From: Isoetes taiwanensis
Taxonomy: Eukaryota > Streptophyta > Lycopodiopsida > Isoetales > Isoetaceae
DNA length: 64,000 nt
Reading direction: 5' to 3'
Assembly: GCA_021234155.1 (NCBI GenBank)
Contig: JAJEKV010000038.1
Location: forward strand, 9,099,458 to 9,163,457
Each line of letters opens with the position of its first letter. Position 1 is the stretch's first letter. This document shows positions 23,209 to 33,653 of the stretch, piece after piece. The translations under genes and the position numbers were made by a program. The notes under the pieces were generated by a model, which was given only the letters and a program-made list of their open reading frames with translations, did not search any database and was not told the origin of the DNA.

Positions 23209-24270
23209 TATCGGTTAAAATAGTTTTATTAGAACATTGAGTTATTTTGATATAGGTTCGAGCCCCCGTATTTCATATTCTAAAATTTTAACAGAGGTTC
23301 TTCTCTCAAAACCTTAGGTGAAATCGTATTTCATATTTCAAAATCATAGGCGCCTCCAATCATAAATGACTATAAATGAAACGAAAGATCCCCAACATAC
23401 GATCTAGGTCGTAAGATCGACAAATCCGACGACTGTAATAGTCCAGGGTGCACCTCGTTTAGAATATGTAGCAAAATAACAGGGGGTTCCAGAGGGATTT
23501 GATATGGATCTAAAAAATAACAATTCCTGAAACCATAGTCCATATATCCCTAAAACAATTGAATGAGTTGTTATAAAAAAAAACATAGATTCAAGATAAA
23601 AAATAATCACATTAGCTCATTGGATATATCGGTTAAAGTAGTCTTATTAGGATATTGAGTTATTTTGGTAGAGGTTCGAGCCTCCATATTTCATATTCTA
23701 AAATCTTAGGCAAAGCCGTATAGAGGTTCGATATTCTCTCAAAATCTTAGGCGAAGTCGTATTTCAAAATCATAGGCGCCTCCAATCATAAATGACTATA
23801 AGCGAAACGAGAGATGCTCACAGGCCCCAACATACGATCTAGGTCATAGGATCGACGAATTCGACGACTGTGATAGTCCAGGGTGCACCTCGTTTAGAAT
23901 ATGTAGCAACAACTTCCCACAAAGAAGCAATGAATTAGTATTTAATAAAAATGAACACAAGTATACCACATACAATCAAGAAATTACCAAAGAATGTGGT
24001 ATCTAAATCCAAAGTGATGTAATTTTAAATGGGAGAAATATCCGGCCACAGCCCCAACATACGACATCTAGGTCAGAGGATCGGATTTAACCGACGAATC
24101 GATATAGTCCAGGGTGCACCTCGTTTAGAATATGTAGCAACAACTTCCCACAAAGAAGCAATGAATTAGTATTTAATAAAAATGAACACAATAAGTATAC
24201 CACATACAATCAAGAAATTACCAAAGAATGTGGTATCTAAATCCAAAGTGATGTAATTTTAAATGGGAGA
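23209..24270 (+). repeat. Tandem array of tRNA-like units, right part
   Basis: This continues the unit cut at 18967: the B box GGTTCGAGCCC lies at 23255-23265. A further unit has A box TAGCTCATTGG at 23613-23623 and B box GGTTCGAGCCT at 23673-23683. The array then fuses to another repeat. The junction 'gcacctcgtttagaatatgtag' (begins GCACCTCGTTTAGAATATG) plus 'caacaacttcccacaaagaa' occurs at about 23885 and again at about 24116, making a tandem duplication of about 230 bp that ends near 24270. Confidence 0.7.
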
Positions 24271-26087
24271 ATATCTGGATTTTGAGGAGGAATAGATTCA
24301 GGGTTTTCTTCTCTATATCCTCATCTTGAGCATCTTCTTCTCTTTCTGATCCCTTAAACTCTTCTAGCTTACGTGAGACATTAGCATCGTCCCAATATCC
24401 GATGGGAACCCTATTAGCTTGAAGGCTATACATAAATACAATAGACGCCTTTGCTAGACGCGTGGCAAGGCTCTAGAGCTAGTCTCCATATTGCTTCTAC
24501 CCTCTCATGTCTTATATGTGAATTATTTAGAGGCAACACTTATGTACTAGAGACAACATTGTTCTGGACATGGAAGACGACTATGGCATAAGATGAAATG
24601 CCTTCCCATATCTATATAAAGCATTTTTGCCTCTCCATTTGATTAGATGTCATCCCTTTTTAAGATGGTAGTAAAAGTGATGTTTGCCGGGGTCTTTTAG
24701 ACAGCACCCTACCATTTGTTCTAAGCAATGAGGCGAGTATTTTTTTTATCCCTTATGCAGTCTGCCCAACTTCTTTTGGTCGAAATACCAAAAACCATGC
24801 GCTACCCTATTTGTGAAACGCCTTCTCTGCGGCAGGAAGTGAAAATCAGAAGATTAAAAGCGGATTTAATGGGACATTTGGATGCTGCTTGTGTCAAACC
24901 AAGGCAAGAGGAAGATCCATAATATAATGGGCTGCAATGGACTTCTATATCCCGGCTATGCATAACCATATTCAACTGCTCTATGAAAGCCAAGTTCTAA
25001 AGTCTAATTGGTGCTTAGTTTTATTAATGCTATGCGCTAGGTGCCAAGAGTCCTAAGATTTGTAGCAACCAAAACGATAACAGCATCATGTAAGTATTAG
25101 TAGTTATGAAATTCATGTTATTAAAATGAAGAAGATTTTAAGCTTTGAAAAGTATATAAAAGCGCCACCCTCTATAAATTCTATTACAACATCCATCTAT
25201 TCTATTACAGAAGCCTGGACCCATCTACGTTTTTTGGTGAATCACACTAAACTAGAACAAAAATTTATGTCTTAAAAGTTTCAATAATATCGTTACAGAG
25301 TGGTTAAACATGTTTTCGCTTGTAACTCAATCCCCTTGAACCACTTTTTGATTTTGAGTATTCTATGATGTTCCTTTAAAAATTCTACATTTGTTTTCAA
25401 AGTTGAAAGTTCAAACGTCGATTGTTTTTATTCCCAATTTTAGACCAAGTTCCTAAAAGTTCCGGTTCGGAGTAACTATGATGAAGTCACCACTGACAGC
25501 CCTGCACCCACAAGATGCAGAGCCTAAAATGGCATTGAATTAGTAAAATGTCACAAATATATAGCTCTAAAAGAATCTCAGATCTAAAAAAGACAAACGG
25601 ACACGAGGAAACCCAAACAATAGAATGACACATACCGTTATAAAAAATCACTCTTCCTTAAAAGCATTGGGCAACCTTATTGCAATTCTAGTGCATTCAA
25701 TCCAAAATTGAGATATTTCTTCCAACAAATTGCCACCTCTACCTTCAATTCCAAAAATCACCCTTCCAATCTACAAAAGGCTCCTCGATGGGCAATCCGA
25801 ACATCCTTAACAAAATAGGTGAGTACTCCTTGACGGGTAATTTGGGGATAAATTATTACACGTATCCCATGAAAGCTTATCGTCTTCAGGCATGAATTGT
25901 GGTATCCCCATGGTGCTTATCATCTAAAATACCCTATCATAAACATTTCGAGCTATTTAGTCATTGCCATGTGAAACAAGAACCCCACATTGTTCAGGGT
26001 ATTAGGTGAGTTCCCATAGATAAAGGAAGCATTTGAATCTTCAAATATCAGTCTTGTCATGACACTTGATTTAACATGTCATCTCCA
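24271..26087. other. Intergenic, includes aminotransferase 3' UTR
   Basis: No gene was recognised. A minus-strand frame at 24433-24218 (GYWDDANVSRKLEEF, then acidic) looks exon-like but could not be assigned. The right end must contain the 3' UTR of the aminotransferase gene. Confidence 0.35.
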
Positions 26088-29000
26088 CTACTGATTCCCA
26101 ACTTTTGAAAGTGCAGCCATTAGTTTCTCGGTATGCTCAGGTTTACCCACCGATATCCTAATGAAACCCCTCAATTCTGAATTATCATAGTGGCGTACCA
26201 TAACACCCTCTTTGGCCAATGCAGCCTAAAACGAGCATAAAATTCAGACCAATAAGAAAGAAAGTACAAATGCTAACAAATTACCTTCACTTCTTTGGCT
26301 GTCAGGCGGCCATTGACCCCACATAGAATAAAATTTGAATGGCTTGGATACGGCTTAAGGAATGCAACATCTTTCAACATACAAAAAACCCGATCCCTCT
26401 CACTAATAATGGCTTCCTTTACCGTCTGCAGCAAAATGCTTTTCGTTATGCAAACCAGCCTAACCTAAGAAGCTGCTTATACATGGCTTTAAATTGAGAC
26501 ATATGAGCCTTACCTCCAAGTAAGATCTATTTTTCAAAGCAGCACATGCAGCGACTTCAGCTGCAACAGAAACATTATAGGGTTGTTTGGCTCTCCAGAG
26601 ATATTGTGCAATGCTTAGTGGAAAAGCGCCATAGCCAATCCGTAATCCTGCTAAACCTGTGCCCCATAAACTCATGATAAGATTGACCAGATGCACTAAA
26701 AGACCGTTTGTATCTTAAATTATAATGCCTTGAACAAGAATAAGATATTGTAGAAACCCAATAAAACATATCAACCCTGTGCATTCCAATCACATGTTGC
26801 ATTCGCAGCAGCAATTGGCAGCTAAAATTAAGTTCAGGGTTTTCTACGTTGCATCTGGCCAGATTTCCTTAAAAACAATGTCAGCTGCACAGTCCAAGAG
26901 TCCAAGGCTGTTGTCATAAAACTCATCCGATCACCTGTGCAGGTCCCATTTTTTAAGAACTGGATCACACTACCTCCAATCATACCTTCCTGGACATTGT
27001 TCAAAATGTCATTGTAGTGCCACAAAGCAGATATTCATCAGTCTTTCCAAATTTGGGCTAGAGATAACAAATGCTGTATATATTGCATATGCACATTAAT
27101 TTACACTGCAACATGTCTAAGTGGCCTTGCTTTCTCATTATCCAGATTATGCTTAATATTATCCAGATTACCTCCAGTTGTGGGAAATATTCTCTATTCT
27201 GAAAGCGTTCACTCAGCAAATTACCCTAAAATAGCTTTATGATCGCCAAACCAAATCAAAGGTCAGGCAAAAGTGCCTTATAGCACTTCAGTAAATATTT
27301 TATTCTGCAGGCAACCCAATGCAAGACTTTCAAAACCTCATTCGCGGTTTACGGGCTACAAGTACTTGGATAACTGGATATGAAGTCTTTGGTATGCTGG
27401 ATCTAAGGAGGTAGACCCATCATACTAACATTTTTAACATGTGAAAATATCCCAGTTATAGTGTTCAAAGTACTAAATTAACTAGTTTTCTCGTCTTACC
27501 TGCACGTTTGCTAAAGGTGCGTAGAACAATAAGATTCTCATGCTTCTTCACCCATGGCATACGCGAGGTCTCTTTTGAGAACTCTATATATGCCTCATCA
27601 AGAACCACTAATACTGGCAAGGCTAAAATAGTTTGCAGCTCCTCGTTGCATATTAAGCTGTAAAGAAGATAGTAAACAACTATTTTATGTGCACCTAACA
27701 ATGGATCTGTGCATGTACCTTCCATCAGGATTATTGGGAGAAGTCAAGAAAACCACTTTGGGTGAATGTACTTGAACTGCCCTCTCTATCTCTGGAATAT
27801 TTAATTTGAAGTCCTGCAACCTAGGAACTGCCAAAGTTATCACCAGATTTGTCACCAAATGGAATGGAATGAACATACTTATAAACATTCAAAAGGATAA
27901 AACATATATCTTGAATTCATAACTTGTCTCTGTAGATATAGAAACTTAGCAAGCTTATATCAAGTACCTTTAATGACAATAGCACCATTAACAGCTGCAT
28001 CAAAAGCATACATGGTGAATGTAGGAGGACAGTCTAAGATTTTATCCCCCACATCTAGAGTGCACCTGTTGAAATATGAATCAGTGAGCATTGAGATGCA
28101 GCAAACATAAATTAATCTGAGGTTCATTCATCTACTTTTACCTCATGATAAGATCAATTAGCTCATCTGCACCACATCCTGCTAATAAATAGTCCATTTC
28201 AATACCTGAATCCTCTGCCAGTGCCGCTCGCAGTCTACGACTTTCTGGGTCAGGGTAGATATTTGGGAACTGGAGGTTTCCAAGTGCCTCCATTACCTAC
28301 GGCAATAAAAGTGCATTATCAGTGTTGAGAAATGGAGTTGTTTCGGCTCTCCTTAAATAGCTCAGAAGGTGGCAATTGGTGTCACTTACAGCAAAGGCTC
28401 ATATTCTTTACGATCAACAATCAATAGTTTATTTATTAAGTCTTATTTCCTTGATCAGATTGGACGAATTGCTCATTCAAAAATTTCTGAAATTTTTGAA
28501 TATAAATTGTATTTAGAACCTTCTATATTCGAGTATGAAGTAAGTTCGGAGCAGGGGTTAAATAGAAATATATTCTAATAAGATAAGAAAAACTCATAAT
28601 AAATCGATCAAACCATTAAGACGCTAGACAGAAACGTGTGATGACATATTATCAATTGATTTTTTCTTTTATTTGAAATTACAACTACAAGCAGATAAGA
28701 ATGCCATATAGTTTTCTCTAAACCCTATATCTTGACTAAAGGGTCAACACTGTACAGATGCTGTGAGGTTTGTTTGTCTTCCCAACTACACTAAAAAATT
28801 TACAACAAATGGAAAACGTATGATACAAGTTTTCCTTTTGCTACCCAAGGAAGGCGTGGATGATGTTACAAAAGATATCACAAAATCTGGAAGCGATCAA
28901 CAAGATTCTTCATCCCCACATGCAAGTTAAGAAGAAACACCCGTCACTGTAAAAATTTTATCATTTCCTACATTCTCCGGCCAAAGTTGTTGTACCTCTG

Positions 29001-29319
29001 GAGGTGGTCCATACAAGTTTTCATTGGCATCAAGCTTAACAATGTCCTTTGGCAGTCTTCCAAGTCTTTTGGAAAGGATCTACGTAAAGAATCAGAATGA
29101 GATAAGAGACGAATAACTGGAGTGTGAGAATAAAGAGAGTACCTCGAAGGGTTCGATGGGGGTATAAGGTGCTAGCTCTAACAGGTGGGGTCTAATGAAA
29201 GAGGCACCTGCTAACTTAGCAGCGGGTATGGTGGAGCTAGCTGCACGACGTTGGGTAAGGGGTGCAGTCTGCTGGTCGAAGAAGGAAGGGAGGCAACCCC
29301 TGGCCGACGCCGTCACCAT
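26088..29319 (-). CDS. HISN6: Histidinol-phosphate aminotransferase, plastidial, nine exons
   Basis: This PLP enzyme (class I/II fold) transfers the amino group between L-histidinol phosphate and 2-oxoglutarate in histidine synthesis, in the plastid. Exons on the minus strand are 29319-29143, 29079-28996, 28296-28142, 28065-27968, 27827-27719, 27657-27500, 26656-26514, 26425-26285 and 26225-26088. All have GT-AG borders and consistent phase, giving 1203 nt and 400 residues. Start: ATG at 29319 has an ACCATGG context; an in-frame ATG at 29358 would add 13 residues. Residues 1 to about 40 are Ser/Ala/Arg-rich, as in a transit peptide. Key motifs are LDANEN (75-80), [32 protein letters not shown] (200-207), DEAYIEF (228-234), RTFSKRAG with PLP Lys258, and [10 protein letters not shown]. 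The family's ANENPYGP reads ANENLYGP here (Leu81). The gene appears intact. The symbol follows Arabidopsis usage. Confidence 0.95.
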
Positions 29320-32300
29320 GGTTTCTTCGCTGCTCAAAAATGACCCTGGTCTGCTCATGTCCTAAGGTCACCAGGTGGTCACCATATGGACGTTTCCATA
29401 ACCTAGTAAATACATTTCATAAGGAGACCTAGCAATGGTCCGGACACACGTCAACCACGCAGCACCACTGTTTTGGGATGACTTGCCCCGACATAAGAAA
29501 CCCTTGTTTAGGGGCTGTGAATATATTATTTTACAAAAAAAATTCCATCTCATCCTCCATCTGACCTAAAATTCCGCATCATCTCTCCATTGACCTAAAA
29601 TGATTTTAAACTAAGATTTGTTTGGTTTGTAGCTTGATATTTCTAGTCTTTTGCCTTGTCCAATACTGGTTTTACCTATTCATCGGGTATAGCAGGTCGT
29701 CATCGGTATATGGATGTTTCCATACCTTTTCGATGGTCTTTATTGCCAGGACACGAGAAATTGTTGGCCAGGTTTATACAATGGTTGGCCGTAGATCAAG
29801 ATTTTAAGCACAATATATATATATATATTCCTATAATAATCTTATTATTTCTTGGATGTCAATCCAAGATTTCTATTTACAACTTCATGTTTAAGGGGTT
29901 TCGCTAGGTTAGATAGTTTGATAAAGCTCACTATGTTGTTGCAAGGATGGGAAAAAGGGGTTGCCCTTAATTCTGTTACATGTGCCATGATTATTTAAGG
30001 GTTATATTAGAGTACCAAGAAAGAAGAAGAGCCAAATATTTTGATATGATAAGCAAGCATCCTCTGGGATGGGGAGCAATGTTATGGACATAGCAGGGCA
30101 TGGGATAAAACCTTGGAGAGGCTAGGGCCCAATAAGGATCCACCCTTTTGGCTTGCCGGTTGGCACTAGAGGTACTAGTGCTTAACATCCGTGCTAAGCA
30201 TTCCATGGATTTTGCAAACCTAATGCTTGTTATCTGCAACATTTGTTGTTGCAATACATTTATAGTAATGACATCTGATCTTCATTGCATTCTATTGATT
30301 TTGTTGTGTTTGTCAATTTTCACATAATTCTTGTTTTTCTTACAAATGGACTTAGGATGGCGTGGGAGCCCAATATTAATAAAGCCCATCCACTGGCCAC
30401 CATGGCAACATGTGTGACGGTCCTTCGCCCGACACCGGTTAATACTTAATTACATAACACAAATACCTTAGGATCCACGGGTGCAGAACCTGCATATCAA
30501 CCCAAAACCCAAAATAGCATGTTGTGGCATCCCTAAGCTACTGGTCTCTAGCTCATGAGGCGATCTTCATTTAGGTGCAACTTGACATGACCAATGTCAA
30601 GTCCTCACTAGCGAGCTTCATCAGTGCCCACTCGCTAGTGTCGAGTGACTAGCACTCACGGCCTCGGTTTCTGCTTAGTCTCCCCGGAGAGCTGTGGGCA
30701 GACCAAGGTGCAACTAGGCTGGTAACATGATGGAAGTTCAATTCCATATAACTGCCAAGTTTGAACATTTTTACTTGTTCTATATATTGCCCTTCTAACA
30801 TTCCTGTATCTATAAGCAACTCAAGGACACTCTAACTTGTAAGGATTGCCATAATTATAACCCATACAAACTATAAGTAAATATCAAAGACTTTGAAAAT
30901 GCTAAGATGCCACGAACCATAGATAAAAATATCAAGGCTTTGAAAAAGGTAAGATACCACGAACCATAGACAATCTTAAAAAAAACTCTTGATTTTGCTC
31001 GGGCTTGAAGACAAAGCCCTTAATCACTAAACCAGAACTACTTTTGTTTTCATCAAAAAAAACTCATTTATCCTTTAATTTGTATTAAAATGGAATAACA
31101 CAAATATCTTGCTTCCTTTTCTAATTTCGGCGAACCCTAAAGGGCGGATACATAGCAACCGAACACTTTAAGCGGCCGAGCACTAAAGGCTATGAATAGA
31201 TCCATAAGGCTTTGTTTTTTTATTTCTATTTTCTTCCTTTCTTGTCTGTCGTTATTAAAGATAGAAACATCGTGGCATAGATCCTTATATCTGATTATGC
31301 AAATATCATTGGCAAGAATTGGAAGAGCGGATTTGAGATAAGGTTATCAAAATCAAGGACAAGCGAATCAGATACTCTTGAATAAGAGGCTGCCGGAATC
31401 AGGTTTGCCAACCCAGAAGCTCTTAGAATCCAAGATTGAGATGGAAATATTCTTCAGCATGTTTCTGAAACAGATTGATTCTTTCCTTCTCTTCTATATT
31501 TCGTATCAGGAGGATAATTTTCTTTAAAACATCAGATATTGTCTTACCTCTAAATCGCTTCTTCAAATCCTTAATTACTAGATCTTATACTCTGTTGTCT
31601 CTTCTCTCCTTCCCCTTTCTTACGTTCTAGTTTTCCATTCTAACTTCTCTTCAGGCCCCATCAGGCCTTGCATGAGCTACTGAGCACGGCCTCTGTAGGC
31701 TTGTTGGGATCGTACCTCCAGGAGGTAATGGATACGCGGACTCAGTTATGCCCCCCTGTCCGACATTAACCTCAGCTGTACTTGTGATTATGTATATAAC
31801 TGTGCAGTATGTCAGCATCCTTATTGCTACTAAGGTTTTTCCCCCGAAAACCCTTCGGGGCGGGGTTTTTTTAATCCTGGTAGTAATACGCCTGCTGCTC
31901 TCTCTTTGTACTTAGGTCCCATAGGCCAGTTGGTCTCCGTGGACGATAAAATCATTCTTTGAATCATCATTTTGCCATGTCATCATTATGCCATGTCATT
32001 TATTCTCTATTATTTAACTATCTAAAGAACTTATAGAAATATCTTAAAGGCGCAATATAATTCACATCACATTCTTATCCCCTTTAAGATTCGACGTCCT
32101 CGTCGAATATAATTCACATCACATTCGCATTATTGCAAGTAATACTCCTTCACAACTTCATGTATTGTTTATACTTAACAAGTTTGATACATCTTTTAGA
32201 CAACCTTATGCCATGATATGCAATAGATTGAAAAAGATTTGGAAAATCCTTCGCATATTTTGCTTCGGCCTCATTTAACTCCATCCAAGTTGCATCTTCT

Positions 32301-32667
32301 ATAGGATTCTGGAGTTTTTTTAATTTCCCCAACCGTAGATGCCGAAAATAAAAGATCCAATGGACAGGATTTTTTTGGCTTACGTGGAGGACACGTGGCA
32401 TAGCTAGAATTGCAGGAAAGTGTGCACCTCGGGTTAGGCAACCATGCTAAAAATTTTAACCTCGTAAACTATTGTTTTTGAGTATTGTAGACTTTTCTTC
32501 TCTGATGAGGAGAAAAGACCATATATTTTGTTTTACACTTTAAAATAAAGCATGTGAAGTGAATATTAAGTTCTTTAATTTCAAGGTATAGATCGGTTTG
32601 GTGCGTGTGTCGATTCTCACTCTCATTTCTCTTAAATAATTATTAGTTGGAATTTATAAAACGCATT
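29320..32667. other. Intergenic; one SINE-like copy, otherwise no gene
   Basis: The left edge holds the aminotransferase 5' UTR and promoter. Frames at 29622-29907 (+) and 30254-29991 (-) are unrecognised. A segment at 30400-30700 with several CG-containing short direct repeats ('actcgctagtgtcgagtgac') looks TE-derived but has no diagnostic end. The SINE-like copy at 31660-31960 is listed separately. Confidence 0.35.
31660..31960 (+). mobile_element. Structured SINE-like element, copy 2
   Basis: Same order as copy 1. 'cggcctctgtaggc' is followed by GGATCGTACC as the B-box-like block. The core has GGTTTTTCCCCCGAAAACCC and 'cttcggggcggggtttttttaatcc'. The arms TTATTGCTACTA and TGGTAGTAATA differ from copy 1 but still pair with each other. 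The conserved TGGTCTCCGTGGACGATAAA follows, then an 'atcattctttgaatcat' tail. Confidence 0.6.
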
Positions 32668-32739
32668 GGAGGTATAGCTCAGTGGTAGAGCAATCGGCTG
32701 CAGTCCGATAGGTCACCGGTTCAAGCCCGGTTGCCTCCT
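32668..32739 (+). tRNA. trnC-GCA: tRNA-Cys (GCA)
   Basis: A complete 72-nt cloverleaf can be drawn. The acceptor stem GGAGGTA/TGCCTCC has one T:G pair. The D arm is GCTCAGTGGTAGAGC. The anticodon stem ATCGG/CCGAT encloses the loop CTGCAGT (anticodon GCA). The variable loop is AGGTC, and the T arm CCGG-TTCAAGC-CCGG is intact. Discriminator base 73 is T, the known identity base of tRNA-Cys. There is no intron and no encoded CCA. A and B boxes are intact, and a TTTTT terminator follows 13 bases downstream. The sequence fits a nuclear gene rather than a plastid copy. Confidence 0.95.
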
Positions 32740-32752
32740 ACTTGTTCCATTG

Positions 32753-32757
32753 TTTTT
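32753..32757 (+). terminator. Pol III T-run terminator of tRNA-Cys
   Basis: Five T residues lie 13 bases after the discriminator base, the normal Pol III stop signal. Confidence 0.75.
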
Positions 32758-33146
32758 CCCTCAATTTTTATTCCTATTCTCGCCGGATTTGATATGCATG
32801 TTTTTTAGTTGCGTCCCGTCTTTGGCTCAATAAAAGTTTCTTTAGGATGGAAGTTTCCTAGTTCTAGTAATTGTGGATTCACTTTTACATATTTCAAGTA
32901 TGGACACACTTGCTGTGTCCTGTATTGGGCCTTCAAGGGATTCTTAATAATTCTATAAGCTTGGTTATCCATCTGCCCAATCTATTATCTAAACCTTGTT
33001 CGGATTCAAACAGCTCAGACGAAAGCAATTTGAAACTCCCTAAATGAAATTAAAGGAGAAAAATCTTTTGATTTGACAAATTCTATTAAGAAATTAAATC
33101 TCCCAGAAAATAAAACGAGCCACAACAGAGCACTGGGCAAGGGGCT
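32758..33146. other. Promoter/5' UTR region of the plastid membrane protein gene
   Basis: AT-rich sequence without a recognisable gene. The last part upstream of 33147 should contain the promoter and 5' leader, but no defined TATA element was assigned. Confidence 0.35.
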
Positions 33147-33653
33147 ATGGCGATAACGATGGCACTGCCCGGCTTAACAACTGTGGCAGCAACACATTTC
33201 CTATCTTCTTCAGCAAATTCGCGCATATTTCTACCCAATTGTTCAAATCCTTCAAAACGCCCTCGCAAATTCGCAGTAGTAGCTGCAGAAAGCCAGGAAG
33301 GCGGAATTACAGAATACGGAGCCATAGCTGGGGGGCTTGTATCCATCCCGGTGGTATGCTGGTCTCTTTTCACATTAAAAACAACAGGCTGCGGGCTTCC
33401 GCCAGGTCCAGGAGGATCAGTCGGAGCTTTGGAAGGGGTAAGCTACTTGGTTGTGCTTGGATTAATTGGCTGGTCTGTCGTTACCAAGGTAAAGACTGGG
33501 TCTGGCCTTCCTTCTGGTCCATTTGGTTTATTAGGAGCTGTTGAAGGGCTGTCATATCTTGCCTTGCTTGCCATTTTACTTGTCTTTGGCTTGCAGTATT
33601 TGGACTTTGGTTATATTCCAGGACCTCTTCCTGCAGACAAATGTTTTGGTTGA
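33147..33653 (+). CDS. Conserved plastid-targeted three-helix membrane protein
   Basis: This intronless frame encodes 168 residues. Residues 1 to about 48 are Ser/Thr/Arg-rich and nearly free of acidic residues, like a chloroplast transit peptide, with a likely cleavage near FAVVAA-ESQ. The mature part has three hydrophobic helices: GAIAGGLVSIPVVCWSLF, GVSYLVVLGLIGWSVV and GLSYLALLAILLVFGLQYL. The last two belong to an internal duplication. Each is preceded by a GCGLPPGP or GSGLPSGP loop and a 'GA(L/V)EG(V/L)SYL' start. The C-terminus is GYIPGPLPADKCFG. I recognise this as a conserved plant protein of unknown function, probably in the thylakoid or envelope. The first ATG after an in-frame leader was chosen. 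A second ATG four codons later is possible. Confidence 0.85.
   Translation: MAITMALPGLTTVAATHFLSSSANSRIFLPNCSNPSKRPRKFAVVAAESQEGGITEYGAIAGGLVSIPVVCWSLFTLKTTGCGLPPGPGGSVGALEGVSYLVVLGLIGWSVVTKVKTGSGLPSGPFGLLGAVEGLSYLALLAILLVFGLQYLDFGYIPGPLPADKCFG

Noticed and set aside
30400-30700. Possible LTR or gypsy-type terminal sequence with several CG-rich repeats
   Set aside because: No TG...CA ends, primer binding site or second copy within the window could be found.
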